The position numbers and the translations under genes were made by a program. Below are positions 14,746 to 22,136 of a stretch of DNA of 64,000 nt, piece by piece. Within the stretch, counting starts at the first letter, position 1, and the number at the start of each line of letters is the position of its first letter. Under the pieces are notes generated by a model that had not been told where the DNA came from, searched no databases, and saw only the letters and a list, made by a program, of their open reading frames with translations. The stretch is from positions 1 through 64,000 of IMG/VR virus record IMGVR_UViG_3300046804_001782; one strand, given 5' to 3'. The stretch is from a virus.

Positions 14746-15085
14746 TACCCACAGTGCTGTTGAGGAAATCAAACGCCTCAGAAAGATTAACAAGCAACTA
14801 CGAAACATCGTAATGAATGCTAATGATCCCCACAGCAATGATTGCTACGGAGTTCTAGTCGATGATCCTACACCGGTATGCACGTGTGGGTATGACGACG
14901 TAGTTCGTGACTCAATAATGGTAACTACGGAATGTGATGACTGTGATCCTAAACTTGTCGATTTCCTAGCCGCATCCCTTACCGACGTTATTGGTAAGCA
15001 TGTTCCAGAGAACGAGCAGAATAATTGGAATAACGTACTGCTTATGTACATTAACTACAAAGAAGGAAATAAAAACAATGAGTAA
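14735..15085 (+). CDS. Coiled-coil plus Cys-cluster protein
   Basis: 116 residues from ATG 14735 (GGAAGAAC upstream), overlapping the previous gene by 11 bp. N-terminal coiled coil (AVEEIKRLRKINKQLRNIV), then PVCTCG and CDDCDP, a possible zinc ribbon, then a helical C-terminus. The last codons overlap the start of the dehydratase-like gene. Confidence 0.65.
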   Translation: MHNDTHSAVEEIKRLRKINKQLRNIVMNANDPHSNDCYGVLVDDPTPVCTCGYDDVVRDSIMVTTECDDCDPKLVDFLAASLTDVIGKHVPENEQNNWNNVLLMYINYKEGNKNNE

Positions 15086-16094
15086 TACCACGGTATTAGT
15101 GACCGGGGCTTCGGGATTCGTGGGACACCACGTCGTGGAGCACCTTTTGGAGAACACCGATTGGGACGTAATAGGAACGTATACATATCAACATCGTGGT
15201 GATCCGTGGAGGTTGAAGCACCTAGCAGACAACCCTCGTCTAAAGTTGGTTCGCATGGATTGCGCTGCCCCGTTTGGATCACTTAGTGATGCCTTTGATA
15301 ATGTAACAGTTGATTATGTGCTGCATATTGCTGCCGACTCACATGTTGATCGCAGCATCACTGATCCAGTTCCTTTCATCCGCAACAATGTTGACCTTAC
15401 GTTGTTCACTTTGGAGTGGGCACGACAAGCCAAGCCGAAACTGTTCATACAGTTCAGCACTGATGAGGTATATGGCCCTGCACCAGCAGGTGTGCAACAT
15501 GAGGAATGGTCGCCAATCGTTCCTAGCAATCCTTACAGTGCTAGTAAGGCGGCACAGGAAGCAATCGCCATTTCTTACTGGCGCACCTATGACATTCCAC
15601 TCATTATCACTAACACCATGAACGTCATTGGAGAGCGTCAGGACGTTGAGAAGTTCGTGCCGATGCTCATTCGTGGCGCACAGACTGGTGAAAGCGTTAC
15701 GATTCATGCGGATGATGAGGAACGACCCGGTAGCAGATACTACATCCACGCACGTAATGTGGCTGATGCTCTCTTATTTATTATCAATAAGTATAAGGAT
15801 GAAGACATCCTCTATCGTGAGCGTCTTCGTGATAAACCTCCTCGCTTCAATGTCGTTGGAGAGATGGAGATGGACAACCTTACGATGGCGTTCAAGGTTG
15901 CTGATGCTGTTGGAAAGACGCTTAACTATAAACTAGTAAACTTTCACGCTGCACGTCCCGGCCATGACCGCAGGTATGCACTAGATGGTGCTAAGTTAGC
16001 CAACCTCGGATGGGTACCTCCGGTAGACATTGATACGTCTATTCGTCGCACCGTAAATTGGGAACTTAATAACAGGTGGAAAGACAATGATTAA
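15078..16094 (+). CDS. NAD-dependent nucleotide-sugar epimerase/dehydratase (RmlB-like)
   Basis: 338 residues from ATG 15078 (AAGGAAATAAAAAC upstream). Extended SDR: GASGFVGHH for NAD binding near the N-terminus; FSTDEVYGPA with the T-D-E of dTDP-glucose 4,6-dehydratases; catalytic YSASK (NPYSASKAAQE); and the downstream HPxD-like DRRYALDGAKLANLGW block. Family members convert dTDP-glucose to the 4-keto-6-deoxy sugar. In a phage it may feed sugar modification of DNA or of the host surface; a glycosyltransferase lies at 19260-20321 on the other strand. Confidence 0.85.
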   Translation: MSNTTVLVTGASGFVGHHVVEHLLENTDWDVIGTYTYQHRGDPWRLKHLADNPRLKLVRMDCAAPFGSLSDAFDNVTVDYVLHIAADSHVDRSITDPVPFIRNNVDLTLFTLEWARQAKPKLFIQFSTDEVYGPAPAGVQHEEWSPIVPSNPYSASKAAQEAIAISYWRTYDIPLIITNTMNVIGERQDVEKFVPMLIRGAQTGESVTIHADDEERPGSRYYIHARNVADALLFIINKYKDEDILYRERLRDKPPRFNVVGEMEMDNLTMAFKVADAVGKTLNYKLVNFHAARPGHDRRYALDGAKLANLGWVPPVDIDTSIRRTVNWELNNRWKDND

Positions 16095-16545
16095 AACAGT
16101 TTCTCAGTATCAATACGAGTATTGGGAATTCCTAAAGGATAGGGGATGGAAGATGATTCCGTCCCCTATCTCTTTGGGCACTGCCAATACGGATCTAAAC
16201 AAAAAAACTATAAACGTAAGACCATCAGTGTTTGCACAACCCTCTATAAGAGTAGTACGGTATGTCATACCTCACGAGATTTGGCATGCTCTACATGGAG
16301 AACTTTTAGATTACATGTGCATGACACTCCGCACGCAACGACGGTTGACTGCAAAATCAGCAATTGAGGTGGTTGCCGATAGTGGATGTTTGTTTATGGA
16401 TGATTCACGAGCCATGAATACATGGGTACGGTCTTCCGTTATGTGGCATGGTCGGGTAGGGTATAGATACTCAATGTCAGACGTACGTTCAAAAGAAGCA
16501 CTGGATCTAGTAAACATGTTGGATGCGGAGGCCCGCCGTGGCTGA
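16087..16545 (+). CDS. Putative zinc metalloprotein with HExxH
   Basis: 152 residues. HEIWHALHGELL (~60-70) is an HExxH helix, and IEVVADSGCLFM downstream provides a possible third ligand (E or D), as in IrrE/ImmA- or SprT-type minimal metalloproteases. No HTH domain is attached. The substrate is unknown; cleavage of a host repressor would fit the family but is inference. Confidence 0.55.
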   Translation: MIKTVSQYQYEYWEFLKDRGWKMIPSPISLGTANTDLNKKTINVRPSVFAQPSIRVVRYVIPHEIWHALHGELLDYMCMTLRTQRRLTAKSAIEVVADSGCLFMDDSRAMNTWVRSSVMWHGRVGYRYSMSDVRSKEALDLVNMLDAEARRG

Positions 16546-16738
16546 TTTTGAATATACAATTCATGGACCAATGTGGCAATATAAGTGTGAAAGTTGTCAT
16601 GCTATGGGCGATTGCTGGGATACCGAGCAAGAAGCAATAGATGATATGAACGATCACGATTGTATAACATACTGGAAGAGCCGCATACCTCCCAGTGTTC
16701 TTGAAGAACTTATTAATCAAAGGAAACATGATGACTGA
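16538..16738 (+). CDS. Small Cys/His protein, GTG start
   Basis: 66 residues from GTG 16538, chosen because GGAGG (16526-16530) sits 7 bp upstream; an ATG at 16523 has no such site. Contains KCESCHAMGDCWD, then an acidic helix (EQEAIDDMNDHDC), a probable single zinc knuckle. Confidence 0.6.
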   Translation: MADFEYTIHGPMWQYKCESCHAMGDCWDTEQEAIDDMNDHDCITYWKSRIPPSVLEELINQRKHDD

Positions 16739-17015
16739 AAAGATAAACTTTGTTTATGAATGGGAGTATGGTGAGGATACAGGTACCTATTTATGCGTAG
16801 GTCAGGTATTCATTCTTGGAGTTCAGTACACCGAAGAGTATGGTGGATACTGGTCGATGTGTTGGGATAACGAACCATCAGACCCACGTTGGGGAGAACA
16901 ACAGTTAGAAATCTCTTCAGAAGCAATACACCCAACCATTGACCAAGCAATGGATTGGTGCGAAGAAATGGATATGAAAGAAGCCGACTACGACGCTGCT
17001 CAGTTTGAGCAGTAA
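16731..17015 (+). CDS. Acidic protein of unknown function (94 aa)
   Basis: MTEKINFVYEWEYGEDTGTY, after CAAAGGAAAC; the ATG at 16728 is an alternative. Highly acidic and aromatic (YTEEYGGYWSMCWDNEPSD; DWCEEMDMKEADYD). Such acidity is common in phage DNA-mimic inhibitors, but there is no direct evidence for that role. Confidence 0.65.
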   Translation: MTEKINFVYEWEYGEDTGTYLCVGQVFILGVQYTEEYGGYWSMCWDNEPSDPRWGEQQLEISSEAIHPTIDQAMDWCEEMDMKEADYDAAQFEQ

Positions 17016-17029
17016 AAGAAAGAATAACC

Positions 17030-17536
17030 ATGATTAAGGATTCCTATAGCAACCCACCATTTTACAAGTACGACTGGGATTTAGTTATGTGGGCAAACCC
17101 ATTGCCAAATGACTTGGTCGCCTTGTACGAACTATGTGAAAGCGTAAGAGTTACGTTTACCAAACACCTTCGTGTACTTCTAGAGAACGGTGGAAACCTA
17201 GACGATGCCCCACCGTGGCGGCAGTGGTTGTGGGACTTTGCAGTTGTTAAGTCACAATTCACACAAGAAGAAGAATTTGAAGAAGGTACTTACTTGGCAT
17301 TCCTAGACTTTGAAAATATTGGTAAGTACGTACACGATGATCGAATGTTTGAGTCTATGACAGAAGAAGAAATGGAAGAACATTTTGAAATGTTAAACAG
17401 AGTAGAGGACATGCTGAATGAGATCATGAACAATGACGCATATGCGAAATCTCTGCTTAATGTACAAAAACGTTCTGAGGAAATTGATGAACTAAACGAG
17501 TTGTTTAACTCTTCAGGAAGTGGAGATACCGAATGA
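17030..17536 (+). CDS. Acidic helical protein of unknown function (168 aa)
   Basis: Starts MIKDSYSNPPFYKYDWDLVM after AAAGAAAGAATAACC. Residues ~115-160 are a long, very acidic helix (SMTEEEMEEHFEMLNRVEDM), likely coiled coil. The C-terminal Ser/Gly tail (FNSSGSGDTE) overlaps the next gene by ATGA. Confidence 0.7.
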   Translation: MIKDSYSNPPFYKYDWDLVMWANPLPNDLVALYELCESVRVTFTKHLRVLLENGGNLDDAPPWRQWLWDFAVVKSQFTQEEEFEEGTYLAFLDFENIGKYVHDDRMFESMTEEEMEEHFEMLNRVEDMLNEIMNNDAYAKSLLNVQKRSEEIDELNELFNSSGSGDTE

Positions 17537-17721
17537 ACGACGACAACATAAGCCAACTGGTGGATGAGATCATCAACGGAATAAAGGGTCAGAGCATTGT
17601 GTCTTCTATAGAGATGGTTGACGCACTTCTTGATATCAGGAATGCCGCTGTGTCAATGGAGCAGGAACTTCAGCAACTACTGGACGCAAACAAACCGCAA
17701 ACGTGTGGCTGTCCAGAATGA
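17533..17721 (+). CDS. Small helical protein whose end contains the repeated element
   Basis: 62 residues, MNDDNISQLVDEIINGIKGQ. Two amphipathic helices; the C-terminal NKPQTCGCPE is encoded by copy 5 of the GCAAACGTG element. So here the element is in coding sequence, which may have extended an older, shorter gene. ATGA overlap with the HNH gene. Confidence 0.65.
   Translation: MNDDNISQLVDEIINGIKGQSIVSSIEMVDALLDIRNAAVSMEQELQQLLDANKPQTCGCPE
17697..17715 (+). repeat. GCAAACGTG-GTCCA element, copy 5
   Basis: Core GCAAACGTGTGGCTGTCCA, overlapping the last codons of a gene and ending 2 bp before the next ATG (17718). CTGGAC (17680-17685) and GTCCAG (17711-17716) form an outer stem. Confidence 0.75.
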
Positions 17722-18197
17722 AGAAACTATGCAGTGGACCAGTTTGTAATAGAGAAGTCGCTGCCAAAGGATTGTGTTCTGCACACTATAAACAAATGCA
17801 ACGGCACGGAAGACTCTCTGTTATTGAAGAATTTGATTCCGAGGAAGACCGGTTCTGGTCACATATAGATAAACGAAGAGATAGTGGTTGTTGGGTATGG
17901 ACAGGACCAATTGATAAAGGTTACGGTAGGCTTTACCATAACGGAAAAGCCTACCAAGCGCACAGGTGGTCATACGAGCAACACAAACATGTGTCACTCA
18001 CCAAGAAAGATACACTAGACCACTTGTGTCGAAATACACTCTGTTGCAACCCAGAACATCTAGAAAAGGTTTCTCTCATTGAGAATATTGAGAGACAACA
18101 CCTGTATCATGCTTTGGTCGCTGAGAATGAAAGACTGCGTGATTTCATTGCAAGTTTGGGATACGATCCAGATAACTTACTCAAAAAGGATGACTAA
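17718..18197 (+). CDS. HNH endonuclease
   Basis: 159 residues. N-terminal CSGPVCNREVAAKGLCSAHY is a treble-clef-like zinc motif. The HNH_3-type core is CWVWTGPIDKGYGRL, AHRWSYE and LDHLCRNTLCCNPEHLE, with His-Asn-His catalytic positions and supporting cysteines. The C-terminus has a coiled segment (HALVAENERLRDFI). No intron boundaries are evident, so it is probably a free-standing homing endonuclease or a host-DNA nuclease. Confidence 0.85.
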   Translation: MKKLCSGPVCNREVAAKGLCSAHYKQMQRHGRLSVIEEFDSEEDRFWSHIDKRRDSGCWVWTGPIDKGYGRLYHNGKAYQAHRWSYEQHKHVSLTKKDTLDHLCRNTLCCNPEHLEKVSLIENIERQHLYHALVAENERLRDFIASLGYDPDNLLKKDD

Positions 18198-18199
18198 TT

Positions 18200-18631
18200 G
18201 TGCAAACATTTCTAACACACGTACCGGTGTGGGTAGATTTCAGAACAACAGCAAGCACTCTTGATTATCGGCGGCTAGGAAAACAAAGGGTGGAGGGTCT
18301 TCAAATCCTTAATACACTCACCGGTCGTTCCACAGGATGGCGTAACCATCCAGCAGTCCGTATGTGGGTAGGGCACGAAGAAGTACTTGCTCACTACGTT
18401 ATGGACATCTGCCGTGAGTGGATAGGACTGGGATACAAAGACACAGTTATGGGAAAAGTAAAAGATATGTTTCCCATGCTTTCCTATGCTTCCCAACTGG
18501 TTGTTCCAGATTGGTTGACTGAGGATCTTGTTATCTCGCACAGATCCAACCTAGTTCGTAAGTTTCCAGAGCATTACGGGCCTTTGTGGCCCACCGTACC
18601 AAATGATCTACCATACATCTGGCCAAAGTAG
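18200..18631 (+). CDS. Pyrimidine-dimer DNA glycosylase-like protein (MSMEG_6728 type)
   Basis: 143 residues from GTG 18200. The N-terminus QTFLTHVPVWVDFRTTASTL followed by DYRRLGKQRVEGLQIL and TGWRNHPAVRMWVG is the pattern of actinobacterial proteins related to T4 endonuclease V (pyrimidine-dimer glycosylase). The reaction would be excision of UV-damaged pyrimidines. The homologues I recall are mostly uncharacterised, so activity is inference. Confidence 0.7.
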   Translation: MQTFLTHVPVWVDFRTTASTLDYRRLGKQRVEGLQILNTLTGRSTGWRNHPAVRMWVGHEEVLAHYVMDICREWIGLGYKDTVMGKVKDMFPMLSYASQLVVPDWLTEDLVISHRSNLVRKFPEHYGPLWPTVPNDLPYIWPK

Positions 18632-18637
18632 GACAAA

Positions 18638-18904
18638 ATGAACGATAAAGATATTGTACTTCCTATCCTCAAGTGGGAAGGAAGAAGAGGTTGGAAAGAA
18701 GAAGCAGCGTGCCGTGGCCTTTCTACTGAACTCTTCTTTAGAAAGAAGCCAACCTATGCACTCATTGATAGGTGTAACAAATGCCCGGTACGTCTAGAGT
18801 GTCTTGAATACGCTATTAGAAACGACTTAACCAGTGGCATCTTTGGTGGTTTGAACATGCAGCAGAGGGAAGGTATGACCGTTGAAGATATCAAAGTCGG
18901 ATGA
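18638..18904 (+). CDS. WhiB-like iron-sulfur transcription factor (plus arm)
   Basis: 88 residues. Four WhiB cysteines C25, C46, C49 and C55 (RCNKCPVRLEC) bind a 4Fe-4S cluster; GIFGG (67-71) is the G(V/I)WGG-like turn that contacts the sigma factor. The C-terminal basic DNA-binding tail of host WhiB proteins is nearly absent (QQREGMTVEDIKVG), so it may titrate or redirect host sigma factor. WhiB proteins are confined to Actinobacteria and their phages, which supports the host assignment. Confidence 0.9.
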   Translation: MNDKDIVLPILKWEGRRGWKEEAACRGLSTELFFRKKPTYALIDRCNKCPVRLECLEYAIRNDLTSGIFGGLNMQQREGMTVEDIKVG

Positions 18905-19271
18905 CCGTTGGATGAGGCTTGCCATCAAGCAGGCTCAATGGGCACCACATGACAAGTGGCGGGTTGGAGCCGTGCTGGTGAGGGGAGGTTCCGTCATCAG
19001 CACGGGTTACAACCGGTATAGAAACCACCCGGCGCAAGTAAATCTAGAGGGAATCTCTTACCACGCTGAGGAAGCCTGCATCATGAAGGCAGGCGACCCA
19101 CACGGCGCTACTATCTATGTAGCCCGTATTACCAAGAGTGGACTTCTTGGGATGGCAAAGCCTTGTGTAAGGTGCCAAGAACTACTTCTCAGTAATGGAG
19201 TTCGTGCTGTGGTTTACACCACACCTACGGAAATCATAAAACTGAGATCTTTGTACGAATTAGATGTTTGA
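18882..19271 (+). CDS. Zinc-dependent cytidine/deoxycytidylate deaminase-like protein
   Basis: 129 residues read from TTG 18882, which has AGGGAAGG 8 bp upstream and keeps the family-typical N-terminus DDRWMRLAIKQAQWA; ATG 18912 would remove it. HAEE (H61, E63) and PCVRC (C95, C98) are the zinc and catalytic residues. Likely deaminates a pyrimidine nucleotide to supply dUMP for ThyX. Last gene of the plus arm; its 3' end overlaps the converging glycosyltransferase gene by 12 bp. Confidence 0.8.
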   Translation: MKISKSDDRWMRLAIKQAQWAPHDKWRVGAVLVRGGSVISTGYNRYRNHPAQVNLEGISYHAEEACIMKAGDPHGATIYVARITKSGLLGMAKPCVRCQELLLSNGVRAVVYTTPTEIIKLRSLYELDV

Positions 19272-20321
19272 TAGGATGTCTATCCATCTGCGTGCCCCAA
19301 CGGACACATCTCTTTGTTGTACTCGTTCCCAGTTTTGCAAACTCTCATCACGGCGAACACTGTAATTTTGTAACGCCTTTAGGTGCTTAAGCCAATCGGA
19401 CGGATGTTTGGCTACACGACCAATGCCGTATGTCTTGTTTAGAGATATGTAAGAGTCTAGGTTTTGAGCGACAAAGGGGATGCCTGCGGCAGCGTACTCT
19501 AAACCTTTTATGTAACTCTTTGCTTGGTTGAACGGTACGTTACTCAAAGGAACTATACCTACATCCATAGTCAATGCTGATGGGTATAGATCAGCAGGAA
19601 GTAATCCTACTTTGTGAACTGATTCTTCCTCAACTCCGATAGTTTTGGCAAACGAGTCATGAACATCAGCATGACCAACATGCATTAGGGAGTATTGACC
19701 GTTTCGTTGCACTTGTTTGAGTACGGAGGCGACTGTCTCTAAATCACCACTTCTGTGGGCTGTAGAACCGGCCCATCCTAAAACAGGAACCGCTACATCT
19801 TCGTGAGTCTTCTTGGTAAACCGACTAATATCTACTGTGTTCTCAATCAGTACTATCGGTGCTTTTACAAATGAAGAAACCCTATCAGCAAGATAGGGTG
19901 TACTAACAGTAACTATATCTGAGTTGGACAGAATACCGCGGTAATGGTTAATGTTCTCTTTTATATTGTACTTAGGGTGAGATAACTTCCAAGCAGCATT
20001 TCTAGTGCTGAGTCCCCAGTACCAGTCATCTAAGTCATTTATTATCTTCTGACCATTAGCACGAGCCATTTTAATATGGCGAGCCAACCCATCGTGCATC
20101 AAGCGTTGCAATATGAGTACGTCTGGAACGTGATCGTTACCATCGTCGTCCGTGATTATAAAGCAAGAGTTTTTCCATGTTGGAAAACCTACTACTACTT
20201 TATATGGCATAAAGAACAGGTATTGACCTATGCGTATCCAGCCGCTTCCCCCCCAGTAAGCCTTGCCATCAGCAGACTTACTGGAGGGAATGCGATCAGC
20301 CGAGGCAATGCCTAGGATCAT
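19260..20321 (-). CDS. Glycosyltransferase (GT-B, group 1-like)
   Basis: 353 residues. The C-terminal half has the GT4-type fold signature: VPVLGWAGSTAHRSGDLETV, VGLLPADLYPSALTMDVGIVPL, and donor-binding SYIKGLEYAAAGIPFVA with the E-x7-E-like pair. The N-terminal half contains GGSGWIRIGQYL, reminiscent of acceptor domains. Last gene of the minus operon, overlapping the end of the plus arm. Together with the RmlB-like enzyme it could glycosylate DNA, virion or host surface; the target is unknown. Confidence 0.8.
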   Translation of the reverse strand: MILGIASADRIPSSKSADGKAYWGGSGWIRIGQYLFFMPYKVVVGFPTWKNSCFIITDDDGNDHVPDVLILQRLMHDGLARHIKMARANGQKIINDLDDWYWGLSTRNAAWKLSHPKYNIKENINHYRGILSNSDIVTVSTPYLADRVSSFVKAPIVLIENTVDISRFTKKTHEDVAVPVLGWAGSTAHRSGDLETVASVLKQVQRNGQYSLMHVGHADVHDSFAKTIGVEEESVHKVGLLPADLYPSALTMDVGIVPLSNVPFNQAKSYIKGLEYAAAGIPFVAQNLDSYISLNKTYGIGRVAKHPSDWLKHLKALQNYSVRRDESLQNWERVQQRDVSVGARRWIDILSNI

Positions 20322-20542
20322 GCAGACTGCTCGTTACGCTTCTTACGACGAACCCAGTTATTAGCAAACTTGGAGATGTCAGTTGCATCCCACAGTGGAG
20401 TAGCAGCCAGAGTGCGAATTGGCTGAGGGAAGTCCTTGCGCTTACGCAGTGTGTAAATCTGCTGCTTCGGGCACTGAAGGATAGCCGCTACCTCAGCAGT
20501 GCCGATAATGCTTTCAATGTTTACAAGAGTGTTTGAATCCAT
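20318..20542 (-). CDS. MerR/excisionase-like HTH protein
   Basis: 74 residues from the ATG at 20542, with AGAGGTG 7-8 bp upstream; an earlier in-frame start would lie inside the WhiB gene. Core GTAEVAAILQCPKQQIYTLRK, then DFPQPIRTLAATPLWDATDI, is the winged HTH of small AlpA/excisionase-type proteins, with basic tail VRRKKRNEQ. No integrase is seen here, so a transcriptional role is more likely. Confidence 0.75.
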   Translation of the reverse strand: MDSNTLVNIESIIGTAEVAAILQCPKQQIYTLRKRKDFPQPIRTLAATPLWDATDISKFANNWVRRKKRNEQSA

Positions 20543-20543
20543 G

Positions 20544-20927
20544 TTATTCACCTCTGAAAATGTCGAAAATGAGTTTGTCGATGTCAAAGTGTTGTCCATT
20601 TTTTGGTACCTTTTCAATGTCTATTGTTGTTGTTTTTTCTGCTTCTGCATTGAAGCATTTTTCGCATGAGCATCCGAGTCTATAACGCTCTCGTGTGCCG
20701 TGAGGAACTTTACTGGGATTCTTACGGTCTTGGGGAGAAGTACCTCCCCAACAACCCCATCGTTCATCACTTTTTATTGCGCTTTCTATACAGTACTCCC
20801 ATACAGGACAGTTTGTACAGACTTGTTTAGAAATACTGTAGTACGAATTTGGATCTTTTAGTTCAAGGGGTGGGTAGAACAAGTCTATGTGTATGTCTTT
20901 ACATGCAGCCTTGTCTAACCAATCCAT
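20544..20927 (-). CDS. WhiB-like protein with extra C-terminal Cys motif (minus arm)
   Basis: 127 residues. C9, C37, C40 and C46 (CTNCPVWEYC) are the cluster ligands and WGCWGG (57-62) the sigma-contact turn. Beyond the WhiB domain, HGTRERYRLGCSCEKC (76-91) matches a short basic CxC..C module often appended to actinophage proteins. More complete than the plus-arm WhiB, so the two are not recent copies. Confidence 0.88.
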   Translation of the reverse strand: MDWLDKAACKDIHIDLFYPPLELKDPNSYYSISKQVCTNCPVWEYCIESAIKSDERWGCWGGTSPQDRKNPSKVPHGTRERYRLGCSCEKCFNAEAEKTTTIDIEKVPKNGQHFDIDKLIFDIFRGE

Positions 20928-21833
20928 TTAACTACTTCGTACCACACAGTCATAACCACACGCTGCATACCCGGCTTTATCAGCCCACGTGTCTTGTTTG
21001 TTAGGGTCCCAAGCAAGGCGAGAATCCTTGAGTTGACCCATCATAATAGCGACATCATGTGTATCCAACACGGTGTCAATGATGTCCCAAACCTCTTCGT
21101 CAATGCTGTATCCCAAAACATGGAGTTTGCGACGAAGAACACCGCCGACATGCGTTGACCAATAAGTGGCAGTACGTCGGAAGTCATCATTTGGATCACC
21201 GTACTGGACATTGCGGTCACCATTTACCAACCCCGTTGCCATTTCTAGCAAGTGTGTGCGATGGTTAGTGATTTCTTCGTCTTCCATATAGTGTTCTGTT
21301 CCTGACATGATACCTTCGTACGTTCCCATAAACAACTCGTAAGCAAGTTCTGGGGAAAACCCAACTTGTGAACCACTACGAATATGATCTGCTTCCCACA
21401 AGTAGGTAGCCCGGTCTGCGTGATGGATGACCTCTGGGTGTGGATAGATACCACCAAACTTTTGATGAATTATCTTCATTACCGATTCTTCAATTGGCTT
21501 AAAGACAGCCTCCATTTGAGGAAGACGTTTTAGTGGACGCATCATGTCGCCAACGTATGCTTCTGCTGCGTCATGTAGCAGACCAGTTAGTACGATGTCA
21601 TCACTATACCCCTGTTCATTCAACCACCACGCCACTCTTACACTGTGCTCTGCAACTGAGTAAAAGTTAGGCAAGTGACCATTGAACCTACAGATATTGG
21701 AGAGACTGGTAGCGATGTCCTCCATAGTTAGCATGTCTGGTTCAATGTTAATAATATCGGCATAGTTTCCTGTGGCTGTCTCAATGGTGCCGACCCATTC
21801 CCACTTGGCTTCGTTTGTTGTATCAGTAATCAT
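20928..21833 (-). CDS. HD phosphohydrolase fused to DUF6378 domain
   Basis: 301 residues. The N-terminal ~190 are an HD domain: SVAEHSVRVAWWL (first H), LLHDAAEAYVGDM (HD pair) and HHADRATYLWEAD, like YfbR-type 5'-nucleotidases acting on deoxynucleotide monophosphates. The C-terminal ~100 (GDRNVQYGDPNDDFRRTATY ... KQDTWADKAGYAACG) fit DUF6378, usually a separate small phage protein. The fusion suggests a nucleotide-pool enzyme; substrate not determinable here. Confidence 0.8.
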   Translation of the reverse strand: MITDTTNEAKWEWVGTIETATGNYADIINIEPDMLTMEDIATSLSNICRFNGHLPNFYSVAEHSVRVAWWLNEQGYSDDIVLTGLLHDAAEAYVGDMMRPLKRLPQMEAVFKPIEESVMKIIHQKFGGIYPHPEVIHHADRATYLWEADHIRSGSQVGFSPELAYELFMGTYEGIMSGTEHYMEDEEITNHRTHLLEMATGLVNGDRNVQYGDPNDDFRRTATYWSTHVGGVLRRKLHVLGYSIDEEVWDIIDTVLDTHDVAIMMGQLKDSRLAWDPNKQDTWADKAGYAACGYDCVVRSS

Positions 21834-22107
21834 TTTGTGAGTCTCCGTAGACGTACGTTTTTGCCGTGCGGTATAGGTGGTCTACACCTGCTTCTGTAAT
21901 ACACCACTTGTCTTCTACTTTTGTAATGAACCCCCACTTTTTAAGGAGATTCATAGACTGGCTTGTAGATTTGCGGTTAGAGAAGAGGACAGAAATGCTC
22001 TCCATATCTTCAACGGTGAATGGCTTTTTAAACATCTTAGCGACAAGAAGTGCCACATGCGTTCGGCTGTTTGGTTTGTATTTCTGATCCAGCACTTTAT
22101 TTTTCAT
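21823..22107 (-). CDS. Small winged-helix protein (minus-arm paralogue)
   Basis: 94 residues from the ATG at 22107; a GTG at 22131 is an alternative and neither has a strong ribosome site. It aligns with the plus-strand protein at 5801-6055 through the whole wHTH (RTHVALLVAKMFKKPFTVED, KWCITEAGVDHLYRTAKTY). Overlaps the HD/DUF6378 gene by 11 bp. Probably binds DNA as a regulator. Confidence 0.75.
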   Translation of the reverse strand: MKNKVLDQKYKPNSRTHVALLVAKMFKKPFTVEDMESISVLFSNRKSTSQSMNLLKKWGFITKVEDKWCITEAGVDHLYRTAKTYVYGDSQNDY

Positions 22108-22136
22108 GGTACCCAGTATGTCAGTAAGCACAACTA

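Noticed and set aside
15339-15749. Minus-strand frame inside the dehydratase gene
   Set aside because: Shadow of a clearly coding, motif-bearing gene on the other strand.
18970-19008. CCGTGCTG/CAGCACGG inverted repeat
   Set aside because: It falls in the conserved core of the deaminase gene, has no T-run, and is likely fortuitous.
20318-20542. Excisionase of a lysogeny module
   Set aside because: No integrase, attachment site or repressor was seen in the window; small HTH proteins of this type also serve as regulators.
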